Shown here one piece after another: positions 1-7,530 of a stretch of DNA of 41,890 bases (within the stretch, counting starts at the first letter, position 1; every line of letters starts with the position of its first letter). The notes beneath the pieces were generated by a model, which made no database searches, had not been told where the DNA came from, and saw only the letters and a program-made list of their open reading frames with translations. This DNA comes from an uncultured Clostridia bacterium (GTDB taxonomy: Bacteria > Bacillota > Clostridia > UBA1381), in assembly GCA_947623955.1 (NCBI GenBank), contig CANQIP010000012.1:1-41890 (forward strand). The letters are read 5' to 3'. The position numbers were made by a program, and so were the translations under genes.

Positions 1-32
1 AGCAGCTCCGCCATCTGTTTAAAACTGTCCAT
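1..32 (-). CDS. 5' end of an unidentified leftward gene (cut by window edge)
   Basis: Only the first eleven codons are inside the window, reading MDSFKQMAELL. The start is supported by an AAAGGA ribosome binding site 8 nt upstream of the ATG and by a good promoter at 77-105 that points at it. The peptide is too short to identify; I assign no function. Confidence 0.6.
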   Translation of the reverse strand, partial: MDSFKQMAEL

Positions 33-76
33 GTATCTTTTCCTTTCATTTTCGTAATCTATACATACTCCATTAT

Positions 77-105
77 ATTATACCTAATTTTCCCTGTAAT
101 ATCAA
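77..105 (-). promoter_or_regulatory. Sigma-A promoter for the edge gene
   Basis: Reading leftward, TTGATA (100-105) and TATAAT (77-82) are separated by exactly 17 bp. The predicted start near 70 gives a leader of about 38 nt before the ATG at 32. Confidence 0.7.
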
Positions 106-156
106 TACCCTTTTCATGTTTTTTTCGGGAATGTGAGGGAAGTGGGATTTATATGT

Positions 157-277
157 AAAAACCCCTCCGACGCCTTCGGCGCCACCTCCCCTAGTAGGGG
201 AGACTCACGATATGTACCGCTTGCCGTATGGCTCCCCTATTAGGGGAGCTGTCACACGTAGTGTGACTGAGGGGTTT
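157..277 (+). repeat. Hairpin repeat family A, copy 1 (forward)
   Basis: The element starts AAAACCCCTCCG and ends CTGAGGGGTTT, so its ends are near-perfect inverted repeats. Inside are four hairpins in fixed order: CGCCTTCGGCG, a CTCCCCTAGTAGGGGAG stem, a CTCCCCTATTAGGGGAG stem, and a GTCACACGTAGTGTGAC stem. The same order recurs at 765-874 (reversed), 7211-7316 and 30378-30537 (reversed). It carries no ORF of its own. With the family C hairpin at 279-305 and two promoters it accounts for most of the gene-free stretch 33-365. Confidence 0.9.
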
Positions 278-278
278 A

Positions 279-305
279 TGCGGGCAGATAGTATCCGCCC
301 CTATG
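279..305 (+). repeat. Short hairpin repeat family C, copy 1 (diverged)
   Basis: A small hairpin built on GCGGGC...CCGCCCCTA directly abuts the family A copy. It is a diverged version of the GGGCGACC/GGTCGCCC hairpins at 7317-7344, 7371-7398, 12019-12048 and 12055-12083. Confidence 0.6.
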
Positions 306-312
306 CTTTTCA

Positions 313-341
313 TTGATTTTTTACGGTGGGTATGGTATAAT
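313..341 (+). promoter_or_regulatory. Promoter of the ACT-domain gene
   Basis: TTGATT (313-318) and TATAAT (336-341) with a 17-bp spacer, only 8 bp past the repeat cluster. The leader to the ATG at 366 is about 18 nt. Confidence 0.75.
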
Positions 342-365
342 CTTTCCGTAATCAAAGGAGTATTT

Positions 366-746
366 ATGAAGGAGAATGAAATGAAATTAAAAAAATTGCC
401 GTATGATTTCACGGTATGTCAGGCAGCGAGTGCGGAGGATATTGATTTAAACAATGAGTTCTGTTTTGCCGCCAAAACGGACGAAGAAATGTCTCTCGTC
501 TGTAAAACGGCTGACGCTCCCGCAAATACGACCGCACGTGACGACGGTTGGAAAGGATTTCGTATTCAGGGGGTTCTTGACTTTTCTCTTATCGGGATAT
601 TGTCGAAAATATCAAACATTCTCGCGGAAAACGGAATTGCCGTGTTTGCGGTGTCCAGCTTTAATACGGATTATATTTTTGTAAAAGCGGGTAATTTTGA
701 CAAAGCCATGGACGCGCTTGCGGACGCGGGCTATACGGTGGAATGA
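366..746 (+). CDS. ACT-domain protein (COG3603-like)
   Basis: A small cytoplasmic protein of 126 residues. The C-terminal half carries the conserved run of the COG3603/ACT_7 family: GVLDFSLIGILSKIS (about residues 70-84) and IAVFAVSSFNTDYIFV (about 91-106). ACT domains bind small ligands, often amino acids, and usually act as regulatory modules; no enzyme domain is attached, so the ligand and partner are unknown. The start at 366 follows AAAGGAG by 5 nt. A second ATG at 381 has its own AAGGAG 6 nt upstream, inside the first codons, so the N-terminus may be five residues shorter. The gene is monocistronic and lies between two oppositely oriented family A repeats. Confidence 0.88.
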   Translation: MKENEMKLKKLPYDFTVCQAASAEDIDLNNEFCFAAKTDEEMSLVCKTADAPANTTARDDGWKGFRIQGVLDFSLIGILSKISNILAENGIAVFAVSSFNTDYIFVKAGNFDKAMDALADAGYTVE

Positions 747-764
747 ATTGGGAATTGACACATT

Positions 765-874
765 AAACCCCTCAGTCAGCTACGCTGACAGCTCCCCTAG
801 TAGGGGAGCCTCTCGAAGAGCGGCGCATATCGCAAGCCTCCCCTACTAGGGGAGGTGGCGCCATAGGCGTCGGA
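765..874 (-). repeat. Hairpin repeat family A, copy 2 (reverse)
   Basis: Reverse-oriented copy: it opens AAACCCCTCAGTCAGC and closes with GTCGGAGGGGTTTT, with the same four internal hairpins in mirrored order. It begins 18 bp after the ACT gene stop and may serve as that gene's 3' hairpin. From 875 to 1016 I see only the weak hairpin listed next. Confidence 0.9.
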
Positions 875-934
875 GGGGTTTTACACCTCTAAATCATAAT
901 TTACTGAACAGATAAAAATAAATATCACAATCAA

Positions 935-954
935 GAGCAACAAGTCTGTTGCTC
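935..954 (-). terminator. Possible cysE terminator (weak)
   Basis: GAGCAACA and TGTTGCTC pair as an 8-bp stem with a 4-nt loop about 60 nt past the cysE stop. On the minus strand it is followed by a T-rich but interrupted stretch, so termination here is uncertain. Confidence 0.35.
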
Positions 955-1016
955 CTGATAAGAATTTTAATTTTAACTATTGTATTTTTGCTGACACTTA
1001 CGCAAAAAGTAATTTC

Positions 1017-1937
1017 CTATATCACCCAATCCCATGTGCCGTCGGTGGGGTTGCCGTTTGTGAATTCGAGTTGGGGGCTGCGGACGCTGACGCGCATACC
1101 CTCGCTGACGGAGTTCACGATAAACGCGTTGCCGCCGATCGTCGCACCGCTGCCGATAACCGTTTCGCCGCCGAGAATTGTCGTGCCCGAATAAATCGTC
1201 ACGTTGTCGCCAATCGTCGGGTGGCGCTTTACGCCTTTAAGCTGCTGACCCTTGCGCGTCGAGAGCGCGCCGAGCGTCACGCCCTGGTAAATCTTCACGT
1301 TATCGCCTATCTCGGTCGTTTCGCCTATCACTATGCCCGTGCCGTGGTCGATGAAGAAATATTTGCCTATCTTCGCGCCCGGGTGAATGTCGATACCCGT
1401 TTGGCTGTGTGCGTACTCGGTCATTATGCGCGGTATCATCGGAACTTTAAGCTCCCATAATTCGTGAGCTATGCGGTAAACCGTTATCGCGAAAAGCCCC
1501 GGGTACGAGAAAATAATCTCGTCCGTGCTGTATGCGGCGGGGTCGCCGTCGTACGCGGCGCGAACGTCGGTCTGCAGATACTCGCGAATTTTCGTGAGAC
1601 GCTCGAGGAATTTATGGACGATCTCTTCCGCCTCCATATTTATCGCGGACTTTTTGCACTCGCTGCACATCTCTATGTTACCGAGAGCCTTCGCGACCTG
1701 CTTTTTTAAATTGTACTGTATAAACTCCAGACGCTCGCCGACAAGAAATTTTATGTACTCGCTCCGCGCCCTGTTCTCGTCAAAAAAGCCGGGGAAAAGG
1801 AGCTTGCGTATTTCCTCCACGACCTCGATAAGCGTGTCCTTGGCAAGCATATTTTCCGCGTCAATGCGGTTTGTCGTACCGTCGCTTGAATAGCTTGCGA
1901 CTATGTCGTCCACAAGCTTTTCCGTTTTTTCGTTCAT
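1017..1937 (-). CDS. cysE: Serine O-acetyltransferase (CysE/EpsC long form)
   Basis: Transfers an acetyl group from acetyl-CoA to L-serine, giving O-acetylserine for cysteine synthesis in the cytoplasm. The 306-residue product has an alpha-helical N-terminal domain (about 1-165) and a left-handed beta-helix hexapeptide-repeat acyltransferase domain (about 175-280). The catalytic histidines lie in DIHPGAKIG (about 183-191) and [13 protein letters not shown] (about 195-207). Length fits the roughly 300-residue EpsC-type enzymes rather than the shorter Bacillus form. I place the start at the ATG at 1937 because GGAAG lies 8 nt upstream; the GTG at 1946 would touch the ribosome binding site. It has its own promoter at 1982-2010. 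No T-box-like leader fits in the short 5' region, and no cysK is nearby. Confidence 0.93.
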   Translation of the reverse strand: MNEKTEKLVDDIVASYSSDGTTNRIDAENMLAKDTLIEVVEEIRKLLFPGFFDENRARSEYIKFLVGERLEFIQYNLKKQVAKALGNIEMCSECKKSAINMEAEEIVHKFLERLTKIREYLQTDVRAAYDGDPAAYSTDEIIFSYPGLFAITVYRIAHELWELKVPMIPRIMTEYAHSQTGIDIHPGAKIGKYFFIDHGTGIVIGETTEIGDNVKIYQGVTLGALSTRKGQQLKGVKRHPTIGDNVTIYSGTTILGGETVIGSGATIGGNAFIVNSVSEGMRVSVRSPQLEFTNGNPTDGTWDWVI

Positions 1938-1981
1938 CGCGCTCACTTCCTTACAAACATATCGTTACATACTATGCTATT

Positions 1982-2010
1982 ATTATAATAAACATTAAAT
2001 AAAAGGTCAA
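1982..2010 (-). promoter_or_regulatory. cysE promoter
   Basis: TTGACC (2005-2010) and TATAAT (1982-1987) with a 17-bp AT-rich spacer on the minus strand, located just after the prsA terminator, so cysE is transcribed independently of the upstream block. Confidence 0.8.
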
Positions 2011-2030
2011 TAGTTTTTTATATACAAACA

Positions 2031-2053
2031 GCCGCCCCGTTTGCAGGGGCGGC
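2031..2053 (-). terminator. Terminator after prsA
   Basis: GCCGCCCC and GGGGCGGC form an 8-bp GC stem around a 7-nt loop, 14 nt after the prsA stop. On the minus strand the following TGTTTGTATAT is a moderate U-tract. Confidence 0.7.
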
Positions 2054-2066
2054 GTGTGTGTTTTTA

Positions 2067-3059
2067 TTATTCGGTCGGCGCGGGGGTCGCCGCGGCAACT
2101 GCCGCGTCAACAAGCTTTTCAATCACGTCGTCGTTTTCCGTGACGGTGACATTGTACTCCGTAACCCACTTTTCAAGCTGCTCCTCGAAAAGTCCGTTCT
2201 CGGCTGCTTGGTCGATTGTGTCCTCGACGCTTGCGTACGCCTCTTCAAAGTACTCCGGCGACTCTTCAAGGTCGAGACGCTGTATTACGTGGTAGCCGTA
2301 GCTCGTCTTTACGAGCGTGAACTCGCCCGGCTGAATCGACTTCGTGCCGTCCTCAAACTCCTGTACCATTGTGCCGTCGGTGAACACGTAGCCGTCGGGA
2401 TTACTTTCCATACCGGGATCCTCGCCGTACTCCTTTACGAGCTCGTCAAAGTTCTCGCCCGCCTTTGCCTTCGCGAGTACCTCTTCGGCTTTTGCCTTTG
2501 CCGCCGCGTCGTCGGTGTCGTCGTCAATGGATATAAGCACGTGCTTTGCGCGCAGGTAGTGGTTCTTGAAATAGTCGCGCTTTTCGTCGTCGGTAAGTTC
2601 GCCCATATCGAGTTTAGCCTTTAACGCGTCGGTGTAATAACCCATTCCCACCATAGTATCAATATCCGCCTCGGTAAGACCGTTCTTTTCAAGGAACGAC
2701 TCGTACTTGTCGCCGTAGCTTTCCTTTACCTGATTTTTGTCGTCCTCCATGTTCTTCTGCGCCTCGTCGTCAAGCTCTATTCCCATAGCCTTCGCGACCG
2801 CGATGCGCTTAAAGCCCATTTCACATTCCTCGAGCGCCCTGTCCTTCGCTCTCGCGGTGTCGTTCATCTGACCGTTATACAAATTGAAAAACAGCGTGAA
2901 TATGCCGCCGCTCACGCTCTCCGTGCCGACCGTCATTACAACGTTGTCCGTCGGTATTGTCTGCTCCGTCTTTTGTTCACCGCCGCCGTTATTCGCTCCG
3001 CAGCCCGTTAAAATAAGCGCTCCCGCAATCACAGCCGCAGCCGTTTTCGTAAATTTCAT
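2067..3059 (-). CDS. prsA: PpiC-type peptidyl-prolyl isomerase lipoprotein (PrsA-like)
   Basis: A membrane-anchored foldase on the outer face of the cytoplasmic membrane that helps exported proteins fold. The signal peptide ends in the lipobox LTGC (cysteine near residue 20). A SurA-N-like helical region covers about 35-165 and the parvulin rotamase domain about 168-265, including RAKHVLISI and the YGYHVIQRLD strand typical of PpiC domains. Length 330. The start at 3059 has AAGGAG 8 nt upstream; the ATG at 3065 is only 2 nt from it. It follows mfd by 43 bp and closes the long leftward block. The pth-mfd-prsA grouping is common in Clostridia. Confidence 0.9.
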   Translation of the reverse strand: MKFTKTAAAVIAGALILTGCGANNGGGEQKTEQTIPTDNVVMTVGTESVSGGIFTLFFNLYNGQMNDTARAKDRALEECEMGFKRIAVAKAMGIELDDEAQKNMEDDKNQVKESYGDKYESFLEKNGLTEADIDTMVGMGYYTDALKAKLDMGELTDDEKRDYFKNHYLRAKHVLISIDDDTDDAAAKAKAEEVLAKAKAGENFDELVKEYGEDPGMESNPDGYVFTDGTMVQEFEDGTKSIQPGEFTLVKTSYGYHVIQRLDLEESPEYFEEAYASVEDTIDQAAENGLFEEQLEKWVTEYNVTVTENDDVIEKLVDAAVAAATPAPTE

Positions 3060-3102
3060 TTCCATTTCTCCTTATCTTTATTTTTTATATGGGTATTATA
3101 CA

Positions 3103-6100
3103 CTACTTTTCCGCATTTTGCAATTCTTTTATCGCAGTTAATAATTTGTTTACAATATTCAAAATCTGCTTATGCTCGCCTTTGAGCGCGTAACCTATCA
3201 CGGGGCTGTCGCCGGAGTAGAGCTTTATGCGTCCCTTAAACATGCCGTCAAGCCCCATTACAAGCTGCGCGTCCACGTACTCGGGCGCGAATTTCAGCAT
3301 TACGGAGTCGGCTGTCTGGTTTATCTCGTACACGCCGCACTCCTTCGCCGGTATTTTAAGCGACGCGACCGCGATAATGTTCATCACCGGCACGGGTATG
3401 TCGCCGAAACGGTCGACAAGCTCGTCCTCGATCTCGTAGCGGTCGTCCTCGCTCTCTATCGCGGCAATTTTTTTGTACATTTCTATTCTCTGGTTGTGGT
3501 TCGTTATATATTCCTCGGGAAGGTACGCGCTTACGCTCACGTCGACCGATACGTCGCGCTTTTCCTCGGTCTTTACGCCGCGCGCCTCGTCCACGCTCTC
3601 CTTTAAAATACGGCAGTACATGTCGTAGCCGACCGCGTCCATGTGACCGTGCTGCTCCGCGCCCAGAATGTTGCCCGCGCCGCGTATTTCAAGATCGCGC
3701 ATCGCTATCTTAAAGCCCGAGCCGAACTCCGTAAACTCCTTTACGGCACGCAGTCGCTTTGACGCGACCTCGGAAAGTATTATGTCACGGCGGTACGTGA
3801 AGTACGCGTACGCGGCGCGGTTAGAGCGTCCGACTCGTCCGCGGAGCTGATAAAGCTGAGCGAGACCCATTTTATCGGCGTTTTCTATTATGATCGTGTT
3901 CGCGTTCGGTATGTCGAGACCCGTCTCTATAATCGTCGTGCAGACAAGCACGTCCGTTTTGCCGTTTACCATGTCGTACATTATATCTTCGAGACTGTCC
4001 TCCTTCATCTTGCCGTGCGCGACGGCTACCTTTATGTCGGGGAACTGCTCCTGTATCCACTCGGCGCGGCGATGTATGCCCTGTACGCGGTTGTAGAGAT
4101 AAAACACCTGTCCGCCGCGTGAAAGCTCGTTGCGTATCGCGTCCGTTATTACGGCGGGGTTGTCTTCGAGGACGTACGTCTGTACGGGGTAACGGTTCTC
4201 GGGCGGCTCGGTGAGTACGCTCATGTCGCGTACGCCCGTCATCGCCATGTGGAGCGTACGCGGTATCGGCGTGGCTGTCATGGTGAGGACGTCGATATTC
4301 TTTTTAAGCTCCTTTAATCGCTCCTTATGCTCGACGCCGAAACGCTGTTCCTCATCTATTATTAAAAGTCCCAAATCCTTAAATTCCAAATCCTTAGACA
4401 GTATGCGGTGTGTGCCGATTATAATGTCTATCTCGCCCGTTTTGAGCTGCTTTAATATGCGCTTTTGCTCCGCTTGTGTGCGGAAACGTGACAGCATCTC
4501 GACCTTTATCGGGAAGTTTTCCATGCGCTTTAAAAACGTTTCGTAGTGCTGCATCGCGAGTATTGTCGTCGGGCAAAGGTATGCCGCCTGTTTCGAGTCG
4601 CTGACGGCTTTAAACGCGGCGCGCAGCGCGACCTCGGTCTTGCCGAAACCAACATCGCCGCACAGAAGTCTGTCCATCGGCTTTGTGCTTTCCATGTCGG
4701 ATTTTACCTCTTCAATCGAACGGAGCTGATCCTCCGTCTCGGTGTACTCGAAGGTGTCCTCAAAGTCGCGCTGCCACGGCGTGTCCGCGCTGAACGCGAA
4801 CCCTCTCGCCCTTTCACGCTCGGCGTAGAGCGCGACAAGCTTTTTAGCAAGCTCCGCAGTCGATTGCTTTACGCGCTGTTTTGTCCTGTTCCAGTCGCTG
4901 CCGCCAAGACGGCTCAAAGTGAGGTGCTTGCCCTCGCTGCCGACGTACTTGTAAAGCATATTTAGCTGGTCTATCGGTATATATAAAATGTCCGTACCCT
5001 TGTACTGTATTTTAAGGTAGTCCTTCGTCACGCCGCCGACCGTTATCCTCTGTGTGCCGACGTATTTGCCTATGCCGTGGGTGCGGTGTACAACGTAGTC
5101 GCCCGCGCTTATGTCGGTGTAGTTCTTTATGCGGTTCGTGTTGTCAGCCTTGCGGCGCGTGCGGCTCTTTTTCGTTTCGAAGATTTCGCGGTCGCTTACA
5201 AGCACGAATTTAAGCTCGGGATACTCAAACCCCTTGCTCATATCGCCGCGCATTATGACGGTGTCGCCTCGGTAAAATTTCACGTCGGAGCTTTTTTCGT
5301 ACGCGAATTTGGCGCGTATGCCCCTGTCCTTCAAAACGCCCGCGAGGTTCTCGCCGCGTCCGCGCGACGCCGCGAGGATCACGACGGTGTAGTTCTGCTC
5401 CTGCCACTTTTTGAGGTCGTCGTAGAGGTATTCTATTTTACCGTGGAACGAGACGGTCGTTTTCGTCACGAACGTTTCGAGACGCTTATATTTAAAGTCG
5501 CACGACGAGTGCGACAGCGCGTCGAGCGCGACGAGACGTCTTTCGGATAATTCCTTCACAATATCCCTGTACGGGCGGCAGAACGCGTCCTTTGCCGAGG
5601 ACAAAATGTTCTTGTCTTTAAGGTCTGTTACGCGCTCCGCCATGTCGCGCTCAAAGCTTACGCCGCGCTCGCATATGCGCTTGGGGTCGATTATAAACAC
5701 GAGATCGTCGGGCGTAAAGTAGTCCGCGACGGACGGTATTTTATCGTACACGAGCGACACGTACTTGTCGAGCGACGGAAAGTAGCGCGTTTCGTTAAGG
5801 CTCTCGATGTCGGCGTTCGTCGTTTCGATAAAAACGGTCTCGTCGCTCTTTTTGCGTTTCACGCTTTTTACGCGTTTTTCAAGCTCCAAAATAAGCGCGG
5901 CGCGCTTTTCGTCGGTCAGCGTTATCTCTCCCACCGGCGACACCGCCGCGCTGCTTACCTTGTCGAGCGAACGCTGCGTGTACACGTCAAACTCCCTGAC
6001 GGAGTCGGTTTCGTCGTCGAAAAATTCCACGCGGTACGGGTTGTCGCAGCCGGGCGGGAACACGTCGAGTATACCGCCGCGCACCGCGAACTGACCCACG

Positions 6101-6594
6101 CCCTCGACCGCGTCCTCGCGCGTGTAGCCCATTATAACAAGACGCTCCGAAAGAGCGTCCAAATCAAATCGCTTTCCCACCTCGAACGTCACGCAGAGGT
6201 CTTTAAATTCCTCTTTATCAGCCGTAAACTGCAATACCGCGTCAAGGCTCGTCACAACGACGTGACCCTTGCCTGAAATAAGTCTGCGCAGCACGCTTAT
6301 ACGTGCGTGTTCGTTTTGTCTGCCGGACGTTTCGATATTGTAGAACACGTATTCCTTCGACGGGAAGTACAGCACGCTGTCGGTGTAAAGCTGAAGGTCG
6401 GAATACATTTTCCGCGCCTCGGCGTCGGTGTAGCAAATTACGAGCGCGGAAACACCGAGATCCCCCGCGAGGGAACAGATTAGCTGTCCCTGCGCCGACT
6501 CCGTTATGCCCGCGACCGATACCGCGCCTTCGTCGATATTCTCTTTTAACCCCGTGTAGGGCTTGTAGTCTGATAAAATGTCGGAAAATTTCAT
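3103..6594 (-). CDS. mfd: Transcription-repair coupling factor Mfd
   Basis: A DNA translocase that displaces RNA polymerase stalled at lesions and recruits UvrA. The 1163 residues show the UvrB-homology N-terminal module (about 1-350), the RNA-polymerase interaction domain (about 495-560, starting GDYVVHRTHGIGKYVG), and the RecG-like motor: Walker A GDVGFGKTE (646-654), DEEQ box (747-750), TMTATPIPRT (771-780), and the translocation motif with GSGFKIAMRDLEIRGAG (958-974). Length matches bacterial Mfd. The ATG is one base after the pth stop, so the two are translationally coupled. No frameshift or missing motif is seen. Confidence 0.97.
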   Translation of the reverse strand: MKFSDILSDYKPYTGLKENIDEGAVSVAGITESAQGQLICSLAGDLGVSALVICYTDAEARKMYSDLQLYTDSVLYFPSKEYVFYNIETSGRQNEHARISVLRRLISGKGHVVVTSLDAVLQFTADKEEFKDLCVTFEVGKRFDLDALSERLVIMGYTREDAVEGVGQFAVRGGILDVFPPGCDNPYRVEFFDDETDSVREFDVYTQRSLDKVSSAAVSPVGEITLTDEKRAALILELEKRVKSVKRKKSDETVFIETTNADIESLNETRYFPSLDKYVSLVYDKIPSVADYFTPDDLVFIIDPKRICERGVSFERDMAERVTDLKDKNILSSAKDAFCRPYRDIVKELSERRLVALDALSHSSCDFKYKRLETFVTKTTVSFHGKIEYLYDDLKKWQEQNYTVVILAASRGRGENLAGVLKDRGIRAKFAYEKSSDVKFYRGDTVIMRGDMSKGFEYPELKFVLVSDREIFETKKSRTRRKADNTNRIKNYTDISAGDYVVHRTHGIGKYVGTQRITVGGVTKDYLKIQYKGTDILYIPIDQLNMLYKYVGSEGKHLTLSRLGGSDWNRTKQRVKQSTAELAKKLVALYAERERARGFAFSADTPWQRDFEDTFEYTETEDQLRSIEEVKSDMESTKPMDRLLCGDVGFGKTEVALRAAFKAVSDSKQAAYLCPTTILAMQHYETFLKRMENFPIKVEMLSRFRTQAEQKRILKQLKTGEIDIIIGTHRILSKDLEFKDLGLLIIDEEQRFGVEHKERLKELKKNIDVLTMTATPIPRTLHMAMTGVRDMSVLTEPPENRYPVQTYVLEDNPAVITDAIRNELSRGGQVFYLYNRVQGIHRRAEWIQEQFPDIKVAVAHGKMKEDSLEDIMYDMVNGKTDVLVCTTIIETGLDIPNANTIIIENADKMGLAQLYQLRGRVGRSNRAAYAYFTYRRDIILSEVASKRLRAVKEFTEFGSGFKIAMRDLEIRGAGNILGAEQHGHMDAVGYDMYCRILKESVDEARGVKTEEKRDVSVDVSVSAYLPEEYITNHNQRIEMYKKIAAIESEDDRYEIEDELVDRFGDIPVPVMNIIAVASLKIPAKECGVYEINQTADSVMLKFAPEYVDAQLVMGLDGMFKGRIKLYSGDSPVIGYALKGEHKQILNIVNKLLTAIKELQNAEK

Positions 6595-6595
6595 G

Positions 6596-7162
6596 TTATT
6601 TACCGTTAAATTTGTTCATCGCGCTTTCCGCGCCATTTTTGATGATTTCCTCAACCGCGCCGCACGCCCTTATTATAGCGTCCTCCATTACGGGTATCTC
6701 GTCCTTCGCGAAACGTCCCAGAACGTAATCGGCAAGGTCGCCGCCCTCTCGTTTCGGCGCGCCCACGCCCATTTTGACGCGCGGAAACTCGTCGCTGCCG
6801 AGCAGGTAGATTATGGATTTAAGTCCGTTGTGACCGCCCGCGCTGCCCTTTGCGCGCACTCTTATTCTGCCCGTTTCGAGAGAAATATCGTCGTTTATCA
6901 CTATTATACGCTCCGGCGGCACTTTGTAAAACCGCGCCAGTTCCGCGACGCTCTCGCCGCTTAAATTCATGTACGTCTGCGGCTTTACGAGGTATACCTT
7001 CTCGCCCGCGATGACGCCCTCGCCGTACACGGATTTGAATTTCAGCTTTTTAATTTTTATGTTGTGCTTGTCGGCGATGTAGTCTATCGTGTGAAAGCCG
7101 ATGTTGTGGCGCGTCATGTCGTATTGCGCGCCCGGATTGCCGAGACCGACTATGATATACAT
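6596..7162 (-). CDS. pth: Peptidyl-tRNA hydrolase
   Basis: Releases the peptide from peptidyl-tRNAs that drop off ribosomes. The 188-residue product has the N-terminal signature GLGNPGAQYDMTRHNIGF with catalytic His20, Asn10 in GNPG, the MNLSG box (about 66-70), and GVGAPKREGGDLADYVLGRF near the C-terminus. The ATG follows AAGGAGG by 11 nt, slightly far but with no better start nearby. The stop is directly followed by the mfd ATG. The 368 bp between pth and glmU is filled with hairpin repeats, which could separate pth-mfd-prsA expression from the upstream genes. Confidence 0.96.
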   Translation of the reverse strand: MYIIVGLGNPGAQYDMTRHNIGFHTIDYIADKHNIKIKKLKFKSVYGEGVIAGEKVYLVKPQTYMNLSGESVAELARFYKVPPERIIVINDDISLETGRIRVRAKGSAGGHNGLKSIIYLLGSDEFPRVKMGVGAPKREGGDLADYVLGRFAKDEIPVMEDAIIRACGAVEEIIKNGAESAMNKFNGK

Positions 7163-7210
7163 TCGCGATGTTTCCTCCTTGTAGGTTTGTTGGATTGTTA
7201 TTTGGGGTAT

Positions 7211-7316
7211 AAAACCCCTCCGACGCCTTCGGCGCCACCTCCCCTAGTAGGGGAGGCATACAGTGAGGCTCCCCTATTAGGGGAGCTGTCACGCGGAGCG
7301 TGACTGAGGGGTTTTT
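7211..7316 (+). repeat. Hairpin repeat family A, copy 3 (forward)
   Basis: Opens AAAACCCCTCCGACGCC and ends GACTGAGGGGTTTTTA with the same four hairpins as copy 1; the centre between the two CTCCCC stems is shorter. It lies between glmU and pth, both transcribed leftward, so it would be part of a read-through transcript. Confidence 0.92.
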
Positions 7317-7344
7317 ACGGGCGACCGCAAGGGTCGCCCCTACG
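7317..7344 (+). repeat. Short hairpin repeat family C, copy 2
   Basis: GGGCGACC, loop GCAAG, GGTCGCCC followed by CTACG. It abuts family A copy 3 in the same relative arrangement as at 279-305. Confidence 0.85.
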
Positions 7345-7370
7345 ATACCGTTGACATCGGGTTGTCGTGG

Positions 7371-7398
7371 ACGGGCGACCGCGAGGATCGCCCCTACG
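7371..7398 (+). repeat. Short hairpin repeat family C, copy 3
   Basis: A second GGGCGACC...GATCGCCCCTACG copy, 26 bp after copy 2, with two compensating-looking substitutions around the loop (GCAAGG becomes GCGAGG). Confidence 0.85.
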
Positions 7399-7401
7399 TA
7401 T

Positions 7402-7522
7402 GACCCCCTCTATGAGGGGGTCTAAACTTGCTTGCAAGTTTAGGGGGGTGGTGTGGAATGTTGTCAATAACACCCCCCAAAACTCACACGTGAGTTTTGA
7501 CCCCCCCCTCGGAGAGGGGGTC
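7402..7522. repeat. Palindromic repeat family D
   Basis: A 121-bp structure whose halves are imperfect inverted copies: GACCCCCTC/GAGGGGGTC, a TAAACTTG/CAAGTTTA hairpin and GGGGGGTG on the left; CACCCCCC, an AAAACTCAC/GTGAGTTTT hairpin and a final CCCCTC/GAGGGG stem on the right. No ORF. It completes the gene-free stretch 7163-7530. Confidence 0.8.
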
Positions 7523-7530
7523 TTTCACTC

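Noticed and set aside
1938-2010. T-box or S-box riboswitch upstream of cysE
   Set aside because: The promoter leaves only about 40 nt of leader, too short for either.
157-7522. Repeated hairpins taken as a CRISPR array or rRNA/tRNA remnants
   Set aside because: Copies are dispersed between genes, lack regular spacers, and are themselves multi-hairpin elements.
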